Source: an uncultured Prevotellaceae bacterium
GTDB lineage: Bacteria; Bacteroidota; Bacteroidia; Bacteroidales; Bacteroidaceae
DNA: 54,666 bases
Assembly (NCBI GenBank): GCA_902779745.1
Contig: CACZCT010000003.1
Span: forward strand, 1 to 54,666
Direction of reading: 5' to 3'
The translations under genes were made by a program, and so were the position numbers. This document shows, in pieces, positions 35,316 to 46,809 of the stretch. The notes under the pieces are model-generated. The model was not told where the DNA came from and made no database searches. It saw only the letters and a list, made by a program, of their open reading frames with translations. Within the stretch, counting starts at the first letter, position 1, and the number at the start of each line of letters is the position of its first letter.

Positions 35316-36682
35316 TTAATCCAACCCTGATATTCGAACTCGCAATCCTTATAGCGGTCGTTGACACGGACATAGGTTGACTTAATTTTATTGACAACCC
35401 ATTCATGCAGTTTCTCCTGACGGCGTTTCTCAACCACCACATCCTTCATCACCTGGAAGTCCTCCGTAATAGTCGCCTTATGACCTTCTGTACGACTTTT
35501 CAATTTTGCTATGACACACATCGTCTTACCTCGCTCGTTAATCATCTGGAACGGTTTGGAAATCTCTCCGACCTTTAGGGTATCCACGGCACGGGCAATC
35601 TCTGAAGGAAGGTCTTGCAATTGAAATCTGGAAGTACGTCCGTTTTGAGTGACATTTGCCATTAGACCGTTATTGTTACGGGTTTCTTTATCATCGGAAA
35701 TCATGGACGCACCGACGTCAAAGGTGAACTTTCCGTCCATGATATCAGTACGGATAGAGTCCAGACGAACCAACGACCTGTCGATAGCTTCCTGACTGAC
35801 AACAGGTTTACGGAGGATATGACGAACATTCACCTTGTCACCTCTTTTATCAATCAACTGGATGATATGGAATCCGAATTCCGACTCGACAATTTTGGAT
35901 ATCTTCTTCGGATCGGTCAGGTTAAATGCAACATTGGCAAATGCCTGGTCGAGTGTGCCGCGTCCCGTATAGCCCAACTCACCACCACGGCGAGCCGTCC
36001 CAGGGTCTTCAGAATACATACGTGCCAGCGTCTGGAAAGTAGTCTCTCCCCTATTTACTCGGTCCGTATAGTCACGCAGTTCCTCCTTTACACGATTAAT
36101 CTCCTCCTGATCCACCTTGGGAGTCTGTGCAAGGATCTGTACCTCCACCTCTGTAGGGACAAAAGGAATACTATCCTGAGGCAAATCTGCGAAATAACGC
36201 CGCACATCAGCAGGTGTTACAGTGATATCCTTCACCAACTGGCGCTGCATTCCCTGGATCAACTGACGGTCACGGAAAGACTCACGAAGTTCATTACGGA
36301 TCTGCGTCATGTTCTTTTTATGATATTCCTCCAGTTTCTCACGGGAACCAATCACAGAAATCATATACTCAATTTGCTGTTCTATTCCAGCAGATATCTC
36401 TGCCTCTGTCACCTCTATACTGTCAATGGCTGCCTGATGCAGGTAGAGCTTCTGAACGGCAATCTGTTCTGGAATAGCACAATCGGGATCACCTTTCCAG
36501 CGAATACCCTCTTGCTGTGCCTGTATACGCATCGCCTCCACGTCAGATTTCAAGATAGCCTCATCGCCAACTACCCAGATGACTTCATCGACAATACTTT
36601 GTATACTATCATTGACCGTCTTTGCCTGTACTGGCAAGACAGCCAACCATGAGATGATTGCTATAATATTTCGTATCTTCAT
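35312..36682 (-). CDS. SurA-like periplasmic peptidyl-prolyl isomerase
   Basis: A 456-residue exported chaperone (signal IISWLAVLPVQA). Residues ~25-165 are the SurA-type N-terminal helical domain (VDEVIWVVGDEAILKSDVE). Two parvulin domains follow: the first from ~175 (FARMYSEDPGTARRGGELGYTG-like core; lacks the usual VRHIL opening) and the second from ~285 (VNVRHILRKPVV). It should fold outer-membrane proteins in the periplasm. It is two bases downstream of a second parvulin-family gene and overlaps the OstA-like gene, forming an envelope-assembly block. Confidence 0.88.
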   Translation of the reverse strand: MKIRNIIAIISWLAVLPVQAKTVNDSIQSIVDEVIWVVGDEAILKSDVEAMRIQAQQEGIRWKGDPDCAIPEQIAVQKLYLHQAAIDSIEVTEAEISAGIEQQIEYMISVIGSREKLEEYHKKNMTQIRNELRESFRDRQLIQGMQRQLVKDITVTPADVRRYFADLPQDSIPFVPTEVEVQILAQTPKVDQEEINRVKEELRDYTDRVNRGETTFQTLARMYSEDPGTARRGGELGYTGRGTLDQAFANVAFNLTDPKKISKIVESEFGFHIIQLIDKRGDKVNVRHILRKPVVSQEAIDRSLVRLDSIRTDIMDGKFTFDVGASMISDDKETRNNNGLMANVTQNGRTSRFQLQDLPSEIARAVDTLKVGEISKPFQMINERGKTMCVIAKLKSRTEGHKATITEDFQVMKDVVVEKRRQEKLHEWVVNKIKSTYVRVNDRYKDCEFEYQGWIK

Positions 36683-36684
36683 TC

Positions 36685-37815
36685 TTAAAGGTGATTATTT
36701 ACTGTCTTTAATATTTTCTTATTCACATTCACCGGATATATCTTCCGCAGGTCGGCTATCCAGTGCTTATTCATTTCTTCCTGCAAATCAGCAACGACGA
36801 GTTCACGAACTTCCGTATAGTCTTTGGGCTTAAAGCCTTTACGTCTGTATTTCTTCTTGTTTTTCTTGAAGAAATAGGTCAATGCCTGCTCATCCTCCGC
36901 AGCCTGCTTGCCTACCGAATGCTTATTCTGCTCAAACAAAAGGAGTCCCTCGTAATATTCTTTTTGCAAAGCATCCGTCGGAATCCCACAAGTATCCTCC
37001 TGTCTGTCAATAGTTGCCTCCACAATCTGTCCGTAGATTGGTTTCGTATCCACTTGACACTGTAGCTGTCGTTGTGCCATCTCAGCAGAAAGCGTCTCTT
37101 TTAACTCCTCATAAGAATCCACCCCCCTACGGTCTGTCAGCATCAGGATATGATACCCTATCGTAGAAAGGAAAGGACGACTGAATTCTCCCCTTTTCAA
37201 GCTGAAAGCAACATTCTCCACCTCCTGAAGCATCTGTCCACGAGTATACCATCTCGCAATGCCTGTCCCAGGAGCAGATGTCTGCCCTTGTGAATAACGA
37301 CTGGCTAACTGTTCGAAATCAGTGCCACCCTGTAACTCACGGTAGACTGCCTCTATCTGTCGCAGAGCCTGTCGCTGTTCTCCTGGACGGGCTTTTTGAG
37401 GAACACGGATCAATATCTGTGCGACACAAACTTGTCCATCTGTCCCCATCCTTTTCTTCATCTTCTCGTACGCATCCCTGACTAAAGAAGATTCTGTGAA
37501 ACCGCTGAAGGAAGTGGTTGGTTGCATCGGCAATTCAGACAGACATTGGGCATATTCACTCTTGAAAGAGCTGGTGCCATCAAGATGAGCGTCAAGAGCC
37601 GCCTTCACTTTCAGCTTATAGACGATATACGACTCTAGATAGTCTGCCACACTCAGACGGTGAGCCCTACTGGCTGTACAATGTTTTAAATACGACTGTT
37701 CAAACTCCGAACGCTTCACCTGCATATCGCCAACGGTAAACAATGTCGGATCATCAGTTGCCTGAACCATTAATGGAGCAAGCAACAGGAAGACTAGCAA
37801 CAGTCGGAGCTTCAT
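36685..37815 (-). CDS. Parvulin-type peptidyl-prolyl isomerase, exported
   Basis: A 376-residue exported protein. The start at 37815 gives the signal peptide LRLLLVFLLLAPLMVQA and lies one base after the guaB stop. A helical N-terminal part (residues ~20-120) precedes one parvulin domain: VCVAQILIRVPQ near residue 130, FEQLASRYSQG, GIARWYTRGQMLQEVENVAF and FSTIGYHILMLTDRRG. The C-terminal ~110 residues are charged and helical. Probably works with the SurA-like protein encoded next to it. It differs from PpiD by lacking an internal transmembrane anchor. Confidence 0.82.
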   Translation of the reverse strand: MKLRLLLVFLLLAPLMVQATDDPTLFTVGDMQVKRSEFEQSYLKHCTASRAHRLSVADYLESYIVYKLKVKAALDAHLDGTSSFKSEYAQCLSELPMQPTTSFSGFTESSLVRDAYEKMKKRMGTDGQVCVAQILIRVPQKARPGEQRQALRQIEAVYRELQGGTDFEQLASRYSQGQTSAPGTGIARWYTRGQMLQEVENVAFSLKRGEFSRPFLSTIGYHILMLTDRRGVDSYEELKETLSAEMAQRQLQCQVDTKPIYGQIVEATIDRQEDTCGIPTDALQKEYYEGLLLFEQNKHSVGKQAAEDEQALTYFFKKNKKKYRRKGFKPKDYTEVRELVVADLQEEMNKHWIADLRKIYPVNVNKKILKTVNNHL

Positions 37816-37816
37816 C

Positions 37817-39316
<1,500 letters not shown>

Positions 39317-39326
39317 TTATTGCGTG

Positions 39327-39334
39327 CAAAATTA
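39327..39334 (-). promoter_or_regulatory. -7 promoter box for guaB
   Basis: Minus-strand TAATTTTG followed by CACGC, about 29 bp before the guaB ATG. It lies in the 97-bp gap after recQ. Confidence 0.6.
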
Positions 39335-39395
39335 CTCATTTTTTCCGATATGACAAGCGTTTCAACTTATTATTAATACGATTTAACGCGAATCA

Positions 39396-41579
39396 TCAGT
39401 TTGCCATTTCCGAGATAAACTTAATACGTACCAGACGTATCTCGTCTTCCGAGCACTCATCACCCAACTCATCAATAGCGGCTTCCAAAGAATCTGTATC
39501 ACTCTCCGAGAAATAATCATATATGTCGTCTATGTGGTCCTCATCCATCACCTCGTCGAGGAAATAGTCTATATTAAGTTTGGTACCGCTATACACAATA
39601 GCCTCTACTTCATCCAGCAGTTCCTCAAACTCCAGTCCCTGCGCATTGGCGATATCATCAAGAGCCACCTGACGGTCAATACCCTGAATGATCTTCACCT
39701 TGAGCATCGATTTCTTAGCGACCGTACGTACCCGCAAATCTGCCTGACGGGTGATATCATTCTCCTCACAATAGCGTTTGATGAGATCCACAAACTCCTG
39801 AGCATAGGGCTGTTTCACTTTGCCCTCTCCCACTCCTTGGATATTCTTCAGCTCCTCCAAGTTGACAGGATAGTCTGTTGCCATCTGTTCCAAAGACACA
39901 TCCTGGAAGATGACATAAGGAGGACGATTCATCTTTTTAGAGACCTTCTTACGCAGGTCTTTCAACATGGCATTCAGGGTCGGATCCAACGCGCTGGTAC
40001 CGCCTTCCTGCTCTGGTACCCCCTCATAATCCTCATTAAACTCCTTATCTTCCACAATCATGAAGGATTCCTGCTTTTTAAGGAATTTTTTGCCAGCAGA
40101 GGTGATCTTCAATAGTCCATAGTTTTCTACATCTTTCTTCAGATAACCTGCTATCAATGCCTGGCGAATGACAGGGTTCCAAATCTTGTCGTCCTCATCC
40201 TCCCCAGCACCGAAGAGTTCATGATCCTGATGCTTATGGGCAATAATCTCTTCCGTCTCACGCCCCATGATGAAGTCGATGACATAGTCGGAACGGAAAT
40301 TCTCTTTGATGGCAATCACGGTATTCAGCACGATAACCAACTGGTCCTTTGCCTCTATTTTCGTCTTCGGATGCAGACAGTTGTCACAGTTATGGCAGTT
40401 GTCCTGCTCATACGTCTCTCCAAAATAGTGCAACAGCATCTTACGGCGACAGACAGAGGTCTCCGCATAGGCTGCCGTCTCCTGCAAGAGTTGACGACCG
40501 ATATCCTGTTCTGCGACAGGTTTGCCTTCCATAAACTTGTCGAGTTTCTGCAAGTCCTTGTTGGAATAGAAGGTGATACACATACCCTCTCCGCCGTCAC
40601 GACCCGCACGACCTGTCTCCTGATAATAGCCTTCCAATGACTTGGGTATGTCATAGTGAATGACAAAGCGGACATCTGGCTTATCAATACCCATACCAAA
40701 GGCTATGGTAGCAACGATGACATCAATTTTCTCCATCAGGAAGTCATCCTGTGTCTGAGAGCGTAGTGCTGAGTCCAAACCAGCATGATATGCCTGTGCT
40801 TTAATTTCGTTGGCGCGCAGGATTTCTGCCATTTCCTCCACCTTCTTACGGGAGAGACAGTAGATGATACCGCTCTTACCAGGGTGCTGTTTGATGAACT
40901 TGATGATATCCTTGTCGACATCCTTGGTCTTCGGACGTACTTCGTAATACAGGTTAGGACGATTAAACGAACTCTTGAACTCATCCGCATCCAGGATACC
41001 TAGATTCTTTTTGATATCCGTGCGGACCTTATCAGTAGCCGTTGCCGTCAGGGCAATAATCGGTGCATTGCCTATCTCGTTGATAATCGGGCGGATACGG
41101 CGGTACTCCGGGCGGAAGTCATGTCCCCATTCCGAGATACAGTGTGCCTCATCGACAGCATAGAAGGAAATCTTAGCCTGTTTCAGGAACTCTACATTGT
41201 CTTCCTTGGTCAACGACTCCGGAGCCACATACAACAGTTTGGTCCGCCCCTCCTTGATATCAGCTTTCACCTGGTCAATGGCTGCCTTGTTTAGTGACGA
41301 GTTCAGATAATGGGCTGTCCCCTCCTCACTCATCGAACTGATGACATCCACCTGGTTTTTCATCAAGGCAATCAATGGAGAGATGACAATAGCCGTTCCT
41401 TCCATCAGTAATGACGGCAACTGGTAGCAGAGTGACTTGCCACCACCAGTAGGCATAAGCACAAAGGTGTCCTTGCCATCCAGCACATTCTGTACGATAG
41501 CTTCCTGATCGCCTTTGAACTTGTCAAAACCGAAATATTTCTTCAGGGCCTCTGTAAGATTCACATTCTTCTTTGCCAT
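39396..41579 (-). CDS. recQ: ATP-dependent DNA helicase RecQ
   Basis: A 727-residue 3'-5' helicase in recombination and replication-fork repair. Motif I TGGGKSLCYQ, motif II DEAHC, motif VI QETGRAGRDG, then the Zn-binding RQC region (cysteines in CRRKMLLHYFGE...CHNCDNCL) and an HRDC-type domain near residue 535 (PYVIFQDVSLEQMA). A further ~110-residue acidic C-terminal extension is typical of the longer Bacteroidota RecQ. It follows clpX by 15 bp. Confidence 0.93.
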   Translation of the reverse strand: MAKKNVNLTEALKKYFGFDKFKGDQEAIVQNVLDGKDTFVLMPTGGGKSLCYQLPSLLMEGTAIVISPLIALMKNQVDVISSMSEEGTAHYLNSSLNKAAIDQVKADIKEGRTKLLYVAPESLTKEDNVEFLKQAKISFYAVDEAHCISEWGHDFRPEYRRIRPIINEIGNAPIIALTATATDKVRTDIKKNLGILDADEFKSSFNRPNLYYEVRPKTKDVDKDIIKFIKQHPGKSGIIYCLSRKKVEEMAEILRANEIKAQAYHAGLDSALRSQTQDDFLMEKIDVIVATIAFGMGIDKPDVRFVIHYDIPKSLEGYYQETGRAGRDGGEGMCITFYSNKDLQKLDKFMEGKPVAEQDIGRQLLQETAAYAETSVCRRKMLLHYFGETYEQDNCHNCDNCLHPKTKIEAKDQLVIVLNTVIAIKENFRSDYVIDFIMGRETEEIIAHKHQDHELFGAGEDEDDKIWNPVIRQALIAGYLKKDVENYGLLKITSAGKKFLKKQESFMIVEDKEFNEDYEGVPEQEGGTSALDPTLNAMLKDLRKKVSKKMNRPPYVIFQDVSLEQMATDYPVNLEELKNIQGVGEGKVKQPYAQEFVDLIKRYCEENDITRQADLRVRTVAKKSMLKVKIIQGIDRQVALDDIANAQGLEFEELLDEVEAIVYSGTKLNIDYFLDEVMDEDHIDDIYDYFSESDTDSLEAAIDELGDECSEDEIRLVRIKFISEMAN

Positions 41580-41594
41580 AGGCTTCTTCTTTAT

Positions 41595-42812
41595 TTATTG
41601 TAAGTGTGACTTGTCGAGCTGCTGCTGGGCATACCCTGCCGTCACCTCAAAGGATTTAGTTCGTTTCGAGGGCACCTCAAACATCGCGTCCATCATAATC
41701 GTCTCCACGATAGAACGGAGTCCGCGGGCACCTAATTTATATTCTACTGCCTTGTCGACAATAAGTTTCAGGGCTTCTGGCGTAAACGTCAGTTTGATCC
41801 CGTCCATTTCAAACAGTTTCTCATATTGCTTGATGATAGAGTTCTTAGGCTCTACAAGAATCCTTTCCAATGCCGCACGGTCCAAGGGATTCAGATAGGT
41901 CAGTACAGGAAGACGACCAATAATCTCAGGAATCAGTCCAAACGACTTCAAGTCTTGCGGCAACACATATTTCATCAAGTCGCCTTTGTCTATCTTACGG
42001 ACATTCTGTACGGAGTTATAACCCACCACATGGGTGTTCAGACGCTGGGCAATCTTACGTTCGATACCGTCGAAGGCACCTCCGCAGATAAACAGGATAT
42101 TCCGTGTGTCCACATGGATATACTCCTGGTCGGGATGCTTGCGGCCACCCTGAGGAGGCACGTTTACAATCGTTCCCTCCAACAGTTTCAATAATCCCTG
42201 CTGGACACCCTCACCACTCACATCACGGGTGATGCTAGGGTTGTCGCTCTTACGGGCTATCTTATCAATCTCATCAATGAAGACAATACCCCGCTGGGCA
42301 GCCTCTAGCTTATAATCAGCAACCTGCAGCAGACGAGAGAGAATACTCTCTACATCCTCACCGACATAGCCCGCCTCTGTGAGCACTGTCGCATCGACGA
42401 TGGTGAAGGGGACATCCAACAACTTGGCGATGGTACGGGCGAGCAGGGTCTTACCTGTTCCCGTGGAGCCCACCATGATGATATTGCTCTTCTCTATCTC
42501 CACCCCGTTCTCGTCAACGGGTTGCTGTAACCGCTTATAGTGGTTATAAACGGCAACGGCGAGGAAACGCTTTGCCTCGTCCTGTCCGATGACATACTGG
42601 TCCAGATAATCCTTGATCTCCCTGGGCTTGGGGACTTTCTTCAAGTCAGGCACACCCGCAGGTTCCTTCTTGGCCTCCGGACCATAGCCGTTCACCTTGG
42701 CGATTTCATACGCTTGGACGGCACATTCATCACAGATATTGCCGTTCAAGCCAGTGATAAGCAGCTTTACTTCTTTGTCAGACCTTCCGCAGAAGCTACA
42801 TGTCTTTTTCAT
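41595..42812 (-). CDS. clpX: ATP-dependent Clp protease ATP-binding subunit ClpX
   Basis: A 405-residue AAA+ unfoldase that feeds substrates to ClpP. N-terminal zinc-binding domain (CSFCGRS ... CDEC), Walker [12 protein letters not shown] near residue 115, Walker [11 protein letters not shown], and the sensor/C-domain LGARGLRSI. The ATG at 42812 is chosen; its A is also the last base of the clpP TGA (TGATG), so the genes are translationally coupled. An in-frame GTG one codon upstream is less likely. Confidence 0.95.
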   Translation of the reverse strand: MKKTCSFCGRSDKEVKLLITGLNGNICDECAVQAYEIAKVNGYGPEAKKEPAGVPDLKKVPKPREIKDYLDQYVIGQDEAKRFLAVAVYNHYKRLQQPVDENGVEIEKSNIIMVGSTGTGKTLLARTIAKLLDVPFTIVDATVLTEAGYVGEDVESILSRLLQVADYKLEAAQRGIVFIDEIDKIARKSDNPSITRDVSGEGVQQGLLKLLEGTIVNVPPQGGRKHPDQEYIHVDTRNILFICGGAFDGIERKIAQRLNTHVVGYNSVQNVRKIDKGDLMKYVLPQDLKSFGLIPEIIGRLPVLTYLNPLDRAALERILVEPKNSIIKQYEKLFEMDGIKLTFTPEALKLIVDKAVEYKLGARGLRSIVETIMMDAMFEVPSKRTKSFEVTAGYAQQQLDKSHLQ

Positions 42813-43474
42813 CACTTCTTCACCAATACCTGATCAATCATACCATATTCCTTCGCCTCCTCTGCCGTCATCCAATAGTTACGGTCTGAGTCATTCCACA
42901 CTTTGTCATACGGTGTATGGGAGTGCTCGGAAATAATCGTATAGAGTTCTTTCTTGAACTTCATGATTTCCTTCGCCTCAATTTCAATATCGGAAGCCTG
43001 ACCCTGTACACCACCTAACGGCTGATGAATCATCACACGACTGTGGGGCAGGGCGGAACGCTTTCCCTCCGTTCCTGCCACCAACAGGACAGCAGCCATC
43101 GAGGCAGCCATACCCGTACAAATGGTAGCCACGTCGGAGGAGATAAACTGCATGGTGTCGTAAATACCGAGGCCTGCCGTCACACTGCCTCCAGGAGAGT
43201 TGAGGTAGATGGAGATATCCTTACCGCTGTCTACGGAGTCGAGATACAACAACTGCGCCTGCAACGTATTGGCGGTATAGTCGTCTATCTGTGTCCCAAG
43301 GAAGATGATACGATCCATCATTAAACGAGAGAACACGTCCATCTGGGTCACGTTCAACTGACGTTCCTCCAGGATATATGGGTTCAGATACTGTGCCTGA
43401 GCACTCATCACTTCATCGAGTACCAGGCCATTAATACCAAGATGCTTGGTAGCATATTTTCTAAAATCATTCAT
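42812..43474 (-). CDS. clpP: ATP-dependent Clp protease proteolytic subunit
   Basis: A 220-residue serine protease forming the ClpP barrel. The start at 43474 gives the family N-terminus; upstream in-frame codons lie in the leader. Catalytic Ser125 (GMAASMAAV) and His (HSRVMIHQP) are visible with the [12 protein letters not shown] helix after them. It is coupled to clpX. tig, usually next to clpP, is 9 kb away, and clpP has its own promoter at 43548-43578. Confidence 0.95.
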   Translation of the reverse strand: MNDFRKYATKHLGINGLVLDEVMSAQAQYLNPYILEERQLNVTQMDVFSRLMMDRIIFLGTQIDDYTANTLQAQLLYLDSVDSGKDISIYLNSPGGSVTAGLGIYDTMQFISSDVATICTGMAASMAAVLLVAGTEGKRSALPHSRVMIHQPLGGVQGQASDIEIEAKEIMKFKKELYTIISEHSHTPYDKVWNDSDRNYWMTAEEAKEYGMIDQVLVKK

Positions 43475-43547
43475 AATCAAACGGTTACAATTTGTCTTAA
43501 CTAACACCAAGCAGATTTCAGAAGACTCTGCTCTAGCTTATTAAATA

Positions 43548-43578
43548 CAAAGTTAAGAAAAAAAACGAAAAACCGCAA
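43548..43578 (-). promoter_or_regulatory. Promoter of clpP-clpX
   Basis: Minus-strand TTG (43576-43578), 20-bp T-rich spacer, TAACTTTG (43548-43555), implying a leader of about 70 nt. It lies downstream of the RND gene's hairpin, so clpPX can be expressed independently of the efflux genes. Confidence 0.65.
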
Positions 43579-43646
43579 TTGTTTTAAGATTTATTTTAAG
43601 AAAAAAGCAGATAACCTGTTTTTTCACAGACTCGATTAAGCAATAA

Positions 43647-43677
43647 AGAGCCTCCGCACAAACAGTGAAGAGGCTCT
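43647..43677 (-). terminator. Likely terminator after the RND permease gene
   Basis: AGAGCCTC and GAGGCTCT form a perfect 8-bp stem with a 15-nt loop, 22 bp after the stop codon. On the minus strand it is followed by TTTATTG, a short T-tract. Confidence 0.6.
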
Positions 43678-43698
43678 ATATTGATTTGTATGGATTGT

Positions 43699-46600
43699 CT
43701 ACAACTTATAGAATAACGAATAAAGTAAGGGGATGACAATGAGCACAATGATAGTTCCAGCAATAAGTCCACCCATAATGGCAGCAGCCATTGAGCCAAA
43801 CATGTCATCAAAAAGTAGCGGAACCATACCTAGTACTGTGGTCAGCGATGCCATGGTCACAGGGCGTAGACGCGAGAGTGACGCATCGATAAGGGCTTGC
43901 CGCCCGTCTTTTCCGCTCTGCAGTTGCAACCGCATCTCGTCAACCAACACAATTCCGTTTTTGAGCATCATACCCACCAGTCCCAACACACCTACGATGG
44001 CTACAAAACCAAAGTTCTGGCCGGAGAGCAGCATAGCCGGGATAACACCCACAAAGACGAAAGGAATACAGCAGAACAATAGCAGTGACGTACGATAGCT
44101 GCGGAACAACCATAAAAGGATGGCCACCATGAGCAGCACAGCCAGTGGATAGTTGGCAAAAAGATTCTCGATCGACATATCCGTGGCTTTCTTCTCGCCG
44201 CCCCATTCTATTGTATAGCCAGGGGGCAGTTGCAAACGATCAATCTCCTTCTCCAGAATCTGACGAGCCTCTTCAATGCCGTAGCCAGGAGCCGGTGCCC
44301 CTTCGATAGTCTGCACACGCTTACCGTCGTAACGGGGAACGACAGGTTCCTCCCACTCTATCCGTATGCCGTCGCTTACCTCGGCAAGTTGTGCAGTATT
44401 GGTAAGTTGTGGCCATCGCCCTGCTTTCACGGCATTCAACAACTGATCTCTGTCAAGCAGGTTGTTGATGTCAGGCAGCATGCTGAATACCGTAGCATCG
44501 TCAAGATTAGAAAGAGGACGGCCTTCGCCGTCAGTGATGTTCACATAGATATTGTTGATCTCGGTGCCATCACGGAATACGCCCACAAGCAAACCGTCTG
44601 TAGCAGACATAAGCGACAGGGCGACATCGGAGCGCGTCATGCCCCTCTGACGGGCACTGGGCTGATTATAGGCAACGTGAAAAACCGGATAACGGGGCAT
44701 CCAGTCGCTGGTTACAGGGGTCAACACTCCCGTACGGCGGACAATAGTCATGGCCGTATCAGCCAACTGGTGCAATACAGCAGGGTCAGGACCCTTGAAG
44801 CGGAGCTCGATAGGATAGCGCATAAACATGAGGTTGTAACGCTTCATCTTCACGTAAGCATCAGGATAGTCGACAGAGAGTTGTTCTTGTAACTCGTCGA
44901 AATGCTTCTCAAGGGCACGTTCATCCTTGAAGTCGACAATCAGTTCACCATAGGCCAGCGAAGGCAAGGCCACAGAACGCACCAGATTGTAGCGGCAAGG
45001 AGTTGCACCCACCGAAGTAGTGACATGCGTCACGTAATCGTGAGCCATCAGTTTTTGGCGAATCGAATCCAGGTCGGCTTTCACCTGACGGGAACCATAG
45101 CCTTCAGGTAGCTGATACTCTATATATAGCTGATCATATCCCATGTCGGGGAAAAGCCCCTGCGGCATCAGCCGGTAGCCCCAAGCAGCACCCAACAGCA
45201 GGAGCAGCATCAACACCACCGTCAACTTGCGATGACGAAGCGATTTGTTCAGCACACTTGAGAGCATACGATGCCAGCGACTGTCGTAAAGGGTCTGTGG
45301 AGTACTATCCTCACTTGTCACCAACCAACGTTTAGCGAGAATAGGCACGAACATCAATGCAAGAATCCATGACAGGAAGAGTGAAACGGTCAATACAATG
45401 AACATGTCGCGCACGTATAGACCGGTGACATCGGGAGTGAGATAGATGGGTAGAAAAGCCAGTATGGCTATCAAGGTAGCCCCCAGCAAGGGCATTGCGG
45501 TCTTGCGACCGATAGCAGTGAGGGTCTCCATACGTGGTTTCCCCGCCTGATTATCTACTAAAATACCGTCAACAATGACTATAGCGTTGTCGACCAGCAT
45601 GCCCATTGCCAAAATGAACGAAGCCAACGACACACGCTGTAGCGTACCGTCGAAATAATAGAGTATGAAGATAGTACCCAGCACAGTAATCACCAATGTA
45701 AGACCTAAAATAAGTCCCGACCGGAAATTCATGCAGAAGATGAGCAACACGATGACCAGAGCCACTGACTCGACAAGGTTCAGAATGAAAGTGTTCAAAG
45801 CCGATGATACGCGTTCAGGCTGGTAGAAAATTTTTTCGCATTTCACACCAGCGGGCAAACGTGTGCTTTCAAGCTCTTCCAGTTTCTCCGTGACATCACG
45901 TCCCACTTTCAATATATCGGTACCCGACTGGGCCGCTATACTGATACCCAGGGCATGCTGACCGTCACGCAGCATTTCCTCACGCAGGACCTTTTCTTCG
46001 CCTAAAGTCACATCAGCGATGTCTCCTAACCGTATCTGGTCGTTTTGATGTCCCTGAAGGACCAGACTCTTGATGTCTTCGGGATCCTGGTAGCGGTCAT
46101 CTACACAAACACGAATACGATGCCCGCCACTCTGGAAATAGCCAGAATAAACATTGGCATTCTGTCCGTTAAGAGTGGCAATGACTTCGGCTGGCAGTAC
46201 GCCCAAATGGGCAAGCTGGTCCTGACGCAATGAGACGTTGATGCAACGAGGCTTCTTACCATAGATGTCAACACGGCCAACGCCTTTTACCGACTGCAAC
46301 TCACGTTTCATCATATCTGCATAGGCCTCCAGCTCCTCACAACTCATGCCATCACCCGTCAGCGCATAGAACATGCCGGAAACATCTCCAAAGTCATCCT
46401 TGACCACAACCTGTGCGCCAACTGGCAGTTGTGTTTCAGCCAACCGGTTACGCATCAGTTCCCACTTCCGCTGCAGTTCATCGGCAGGAACCTTGGTGTC
46501 AAGCGTGACAAGTATGTAACACATATCGGCATAACTGTAGCTCTGCAGGAAACCCATGCCGCTCACTTTGTTGATACTCTTCTCCAGCGGATCGGTCAAC

Positions 46601-46794
46601 TCAAGTTCCACCTGGTGCGACGAAGCACCGGGATAAATGCCTACCACCACAGCCTGACGTACAACGATTTCGGGGTCTTCGAGCTTGGGCATGACATAAT
46701 AAGCCAATAGTCCACCCAGCGATAAGATGGCAATGAAAAGTGCCACTAACCTTTGGTTATCCAAGGCCCAACGCGAAAAATCAATCTTCATCAT
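43699..46794 (-). CDS. RND-family efflux permease
   Basis: A 1031-residue inner-membrane permease of the AcrB/MdtB type, the proton-driven pump of a tripartite system. Twelve transmembrane segments in two halves with two large periplasmic loops are evident. TM4 has GMLVDNAIVIVDG, keeping the first of the two AcrB-type aspartates with Asn in place of the second. TM10 has GMMLKNGIVLVDE with the Lys. The sequence lies nearer the broad drug-efflux (HAE) group than metal pumps, but the substrate cannot be read. Adaptor and TolC genes precede it at 15 and 4 bp spacing. A terminator-like hairpin follows. Confidence 0.92.
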   Translation of the reverse strand: MMKIDFSRWALDNQRLVALFIAILSLGGLLAYYVMPKLEDPEIVVRQAVVVGIYPGASSHQVELELTDPLEKSINKVSGMGFLQSYSYADMCYILVTLDTKVPADELQRKWELMRNRLAETQLPVGAQVVVKDDFGDVSGMFYALTGDGMSCEELEAYADMMKRELQSVKGVGRVDIYGKKPRCINVSLRQDQLAHLGVLPAEVIATLNGQNANVYSGYFQSGGHRIRVCVDDRYQDPEDIKSLVLQGHQNDQIRLGDIADVTLGEEKVLREEMLRDGQHALGISIAAQSGTDILKVGRDVTEKLEELESTRLPAGVKCEKIFYQPERVSSALNTFILNLVESVALVIVLLIFCMNFRSGLILGLTLVITVLGTIFILYYFDGTLQRVSLASFILAMGMLVDNAIVIVDGILVDNQAGKPRMETLTAIGRKTAMPLLGATLIAILAFLPIYLTPDVTGLYVRDMFIVLTVSLFLSWILALMFVPILAKRWLVTSEDSTPQTLYDSRWHRMLSSVLNKSLRHRKLTVVLMLLLLLGAAWGYRLMPQGLFPDMGYDQLYIEYQLPEGYGSRQVKADLDSIRQKLMAHDYVTHVTTSVGATPCRYNLVRSVALPSLAYGELIVDFKDERALEKHFDELQEQLSVDYPDAYVKMKRYNLMFMRYPIELRFKGPDPAVLHQLADTAMTIVRRTGVLTPVTSDWMPRYPVFHVAYNQPSARQRGMTRSDVALSLMSATDGLLVGVFRDGTEINNIYVNITDGEGRPLSNLDDATVFSMLPDINNLLDRDQLLNAVKAGRWPQLTNTAQLAEVSDGIRIEWEEPVVPRYDGKRVQTIEGAPAPGYGIEEARQILEKEIDRLQLPPGYTIEWGGEKKATDMSIENLFANYPLAVLLMVAILLWLFRSYRTSLLLFCCIPFVFVGVIPAMLLSGQNFGFVAIVGVLGLVGMMLKNGIVLVDEMRLQLQSGKDGRQALIDASLSRLRPVTMASLTTVLGMVPLLFDDMFGSMAAAIMGGLIAGTIIVLIVIPLLYSLFYKL

Positions 46795-46809
46795 AGATTC
46801 TGCAAGTGG